The position numbers and the translations under genes are program-made. From positions 21,931,092 to 21,995,091 of the forward strand of contig CP141143.1 of assembly GCA_035235625.1 (NCBI GenBank): a stretch of 64,000 bases of DNA. The letters run 5' to 3'. Positions within the stretch are counted from its first letter, which is position 1. The number at the start of each line of letters is the position of its first letter. A model generated the notes under the pieces. It saw only the letters and a list, made by a program, of their open reading frames with translations. It was not told the DNA's origin and did no database searches. Shown piece after piece: positions 63,042 to 64,000 of the stretch. This stretch comes from Saururus chinensis (Eukaryota > Streptophyta > Magnoliopsida > Piperales > Saururaceae).

Positions 63042-64000
63042 TTAGAACACATTGGCAAGCTCAATTTAAGTGATGAAAACTGCCTAATCGAATCCTTCAT
63101 GAGGGAAATGACCACTCCCCATTAGGGGAGGGTTCAAACTATAACCATGTCACCTGCCCATATAACTCTACGACAGAGCCTGATAAGGTCGTGAATATGT
63201 CTTTCAACCAATAACCTATTGGTACATCAAATAAGTCCCTTATAAAAGCCACCAATTATCCGTCTTTGGGTCCTTCATTATAACACTCGAGAATTTTTAA
63301 CATATTGTTTTTAAAATTCAAGGATTTTTTTTGTAATATAATAGATATAAATTGAGAAAAATGACTAAATACGAAACATGTGAAAGCAATTTTATAATTT
63401 TAAACATCACGCATTGATTTTCCAATACAAAATTTTCTTTTCAATCAAACATCGTATGACCAAATTAAACATTCTCATGCACTACTCGAAAATAAACGTA
63501 TAAAATAAATTGTCATGATCTTGAGCTTTAAACAAATCTATCACGTACATCCCTGAGCACATTTCCCATAAACAATACATAGTCTGATCAACATTACAAA
63601 GCCCGAAAGTATAAATTTTTATTTTTATCGCACCCAATACATCAGATCGTGACATAAATAATAAAAACTCATAATGAGTCAAAAATATACCTGAGCCAAT
63701 AGAAATCGATCCACCCATGGAAAAAAACATCAATTTTCAAGAAGTCTTTATTACAAACTTACAAAAGCCTCCATAACATATGAGGTTAAAAAGATAGAAA
63801 AATGAGTATTTTCATATTCAATAGAAAATACTCAATAAGGGAGTTCTAAACAATGAACTTTGTAAGTCTATAAGCTTATGCAATTTAAATATGAAGCATA
63901 AAAGCATACAAGCACATCAAAATATCATACTATAATAATCATGCACAACCACATACCATTTTTACACTTACAGCCAAATTCAGAACATTCTTACAGTTTT
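63042..64000. other. No gene seen
   Basis: AT-rich DNA to the window edge. The minus-strand open frame at 63482-63733 has no recognisable domain. The text resembles degraded retroelement sequence, but nothing can be assigned. Confidence 0.4.

Overview
The window is nuclear DNA of a flowering plant. The genes have many short introns with GT-AG borders, there are nested plant transposons (Mutator-like, CACTA-like, LTR retroelements, hAT-like), and Stowaway- and Tourist-type MITEs lie in introns. The very GC-rich first exon of the ABC transporter and the MITE content lean towards a monocot outside the grasses, but the sequence alone does not settle the lineage.

Three protein-coding genes look intact. 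(1) 3512-9078, minus: a TIFY8-type regulator in 6 exons (420 aa) with a TIFYAG motif and no Jas motif seen. (2) 10265-21231, minus: a full-size PDR/ABCG half-pair transporter in 24 exons (1419 aa), colinear with Arabidopsis ABCG32 (PEC1), the cutin-precursor exporter. All splice phases close. (3) 56122-61188, plus: a 16-exon gene for a plant-conserved type I membrane protein of unknown function (about 406 aa) with a Cys-rich ectodomain, one membrane segment and a short tail. The first two genes lie head to tail 1.2 kb apart. Nothing suggests that the three share a pathway.

The middle of the window (about 24.4-45.5 kb) is a stack of transposons. A CACTA-like non-autonomous element (24409-38996, degenerate inverted ends, ctt target duplication) carries arrays of a GCGACGC-type subterminal motif and a tandem series of purine-rich modules with hairpins. 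Into its left part a Mutator-like element jumped (24923-33052, perfect 9-bp duplication TAGTTTTAT). That element has roughly 400-bp inverted ends packed with TTTCGTCGTT palindromes, a MuDR-type transposase gene and a plant-mobile-domain (PMD) gene, both disabled. An LTR-like block (28827-30933) sits between the two genes and replaces the 5' part of the PMD gene. A second LTR-like block (35357-38159) lies in the right part of the outer element. Farther right are a hAT-like (TTF/DUF4371) pseudogene, a solo LTR with a 5-bp AAGGT duplication (42952-45457) carrying a 30-unit 20-bp tandem array, and an older relative of that LTR beside it.

The stretches 1-2.9 kb, 21.3-24.4 kb, 40.2-41.7 kb, 45.5-55.3 kb and 63-64 kb hold no gene I can support, only AT-rich intergenic DNA with transposon debris and short tandem duplications. 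Exon borders come from reading splice sites and family similarity by eye. No alignment or database search was run.
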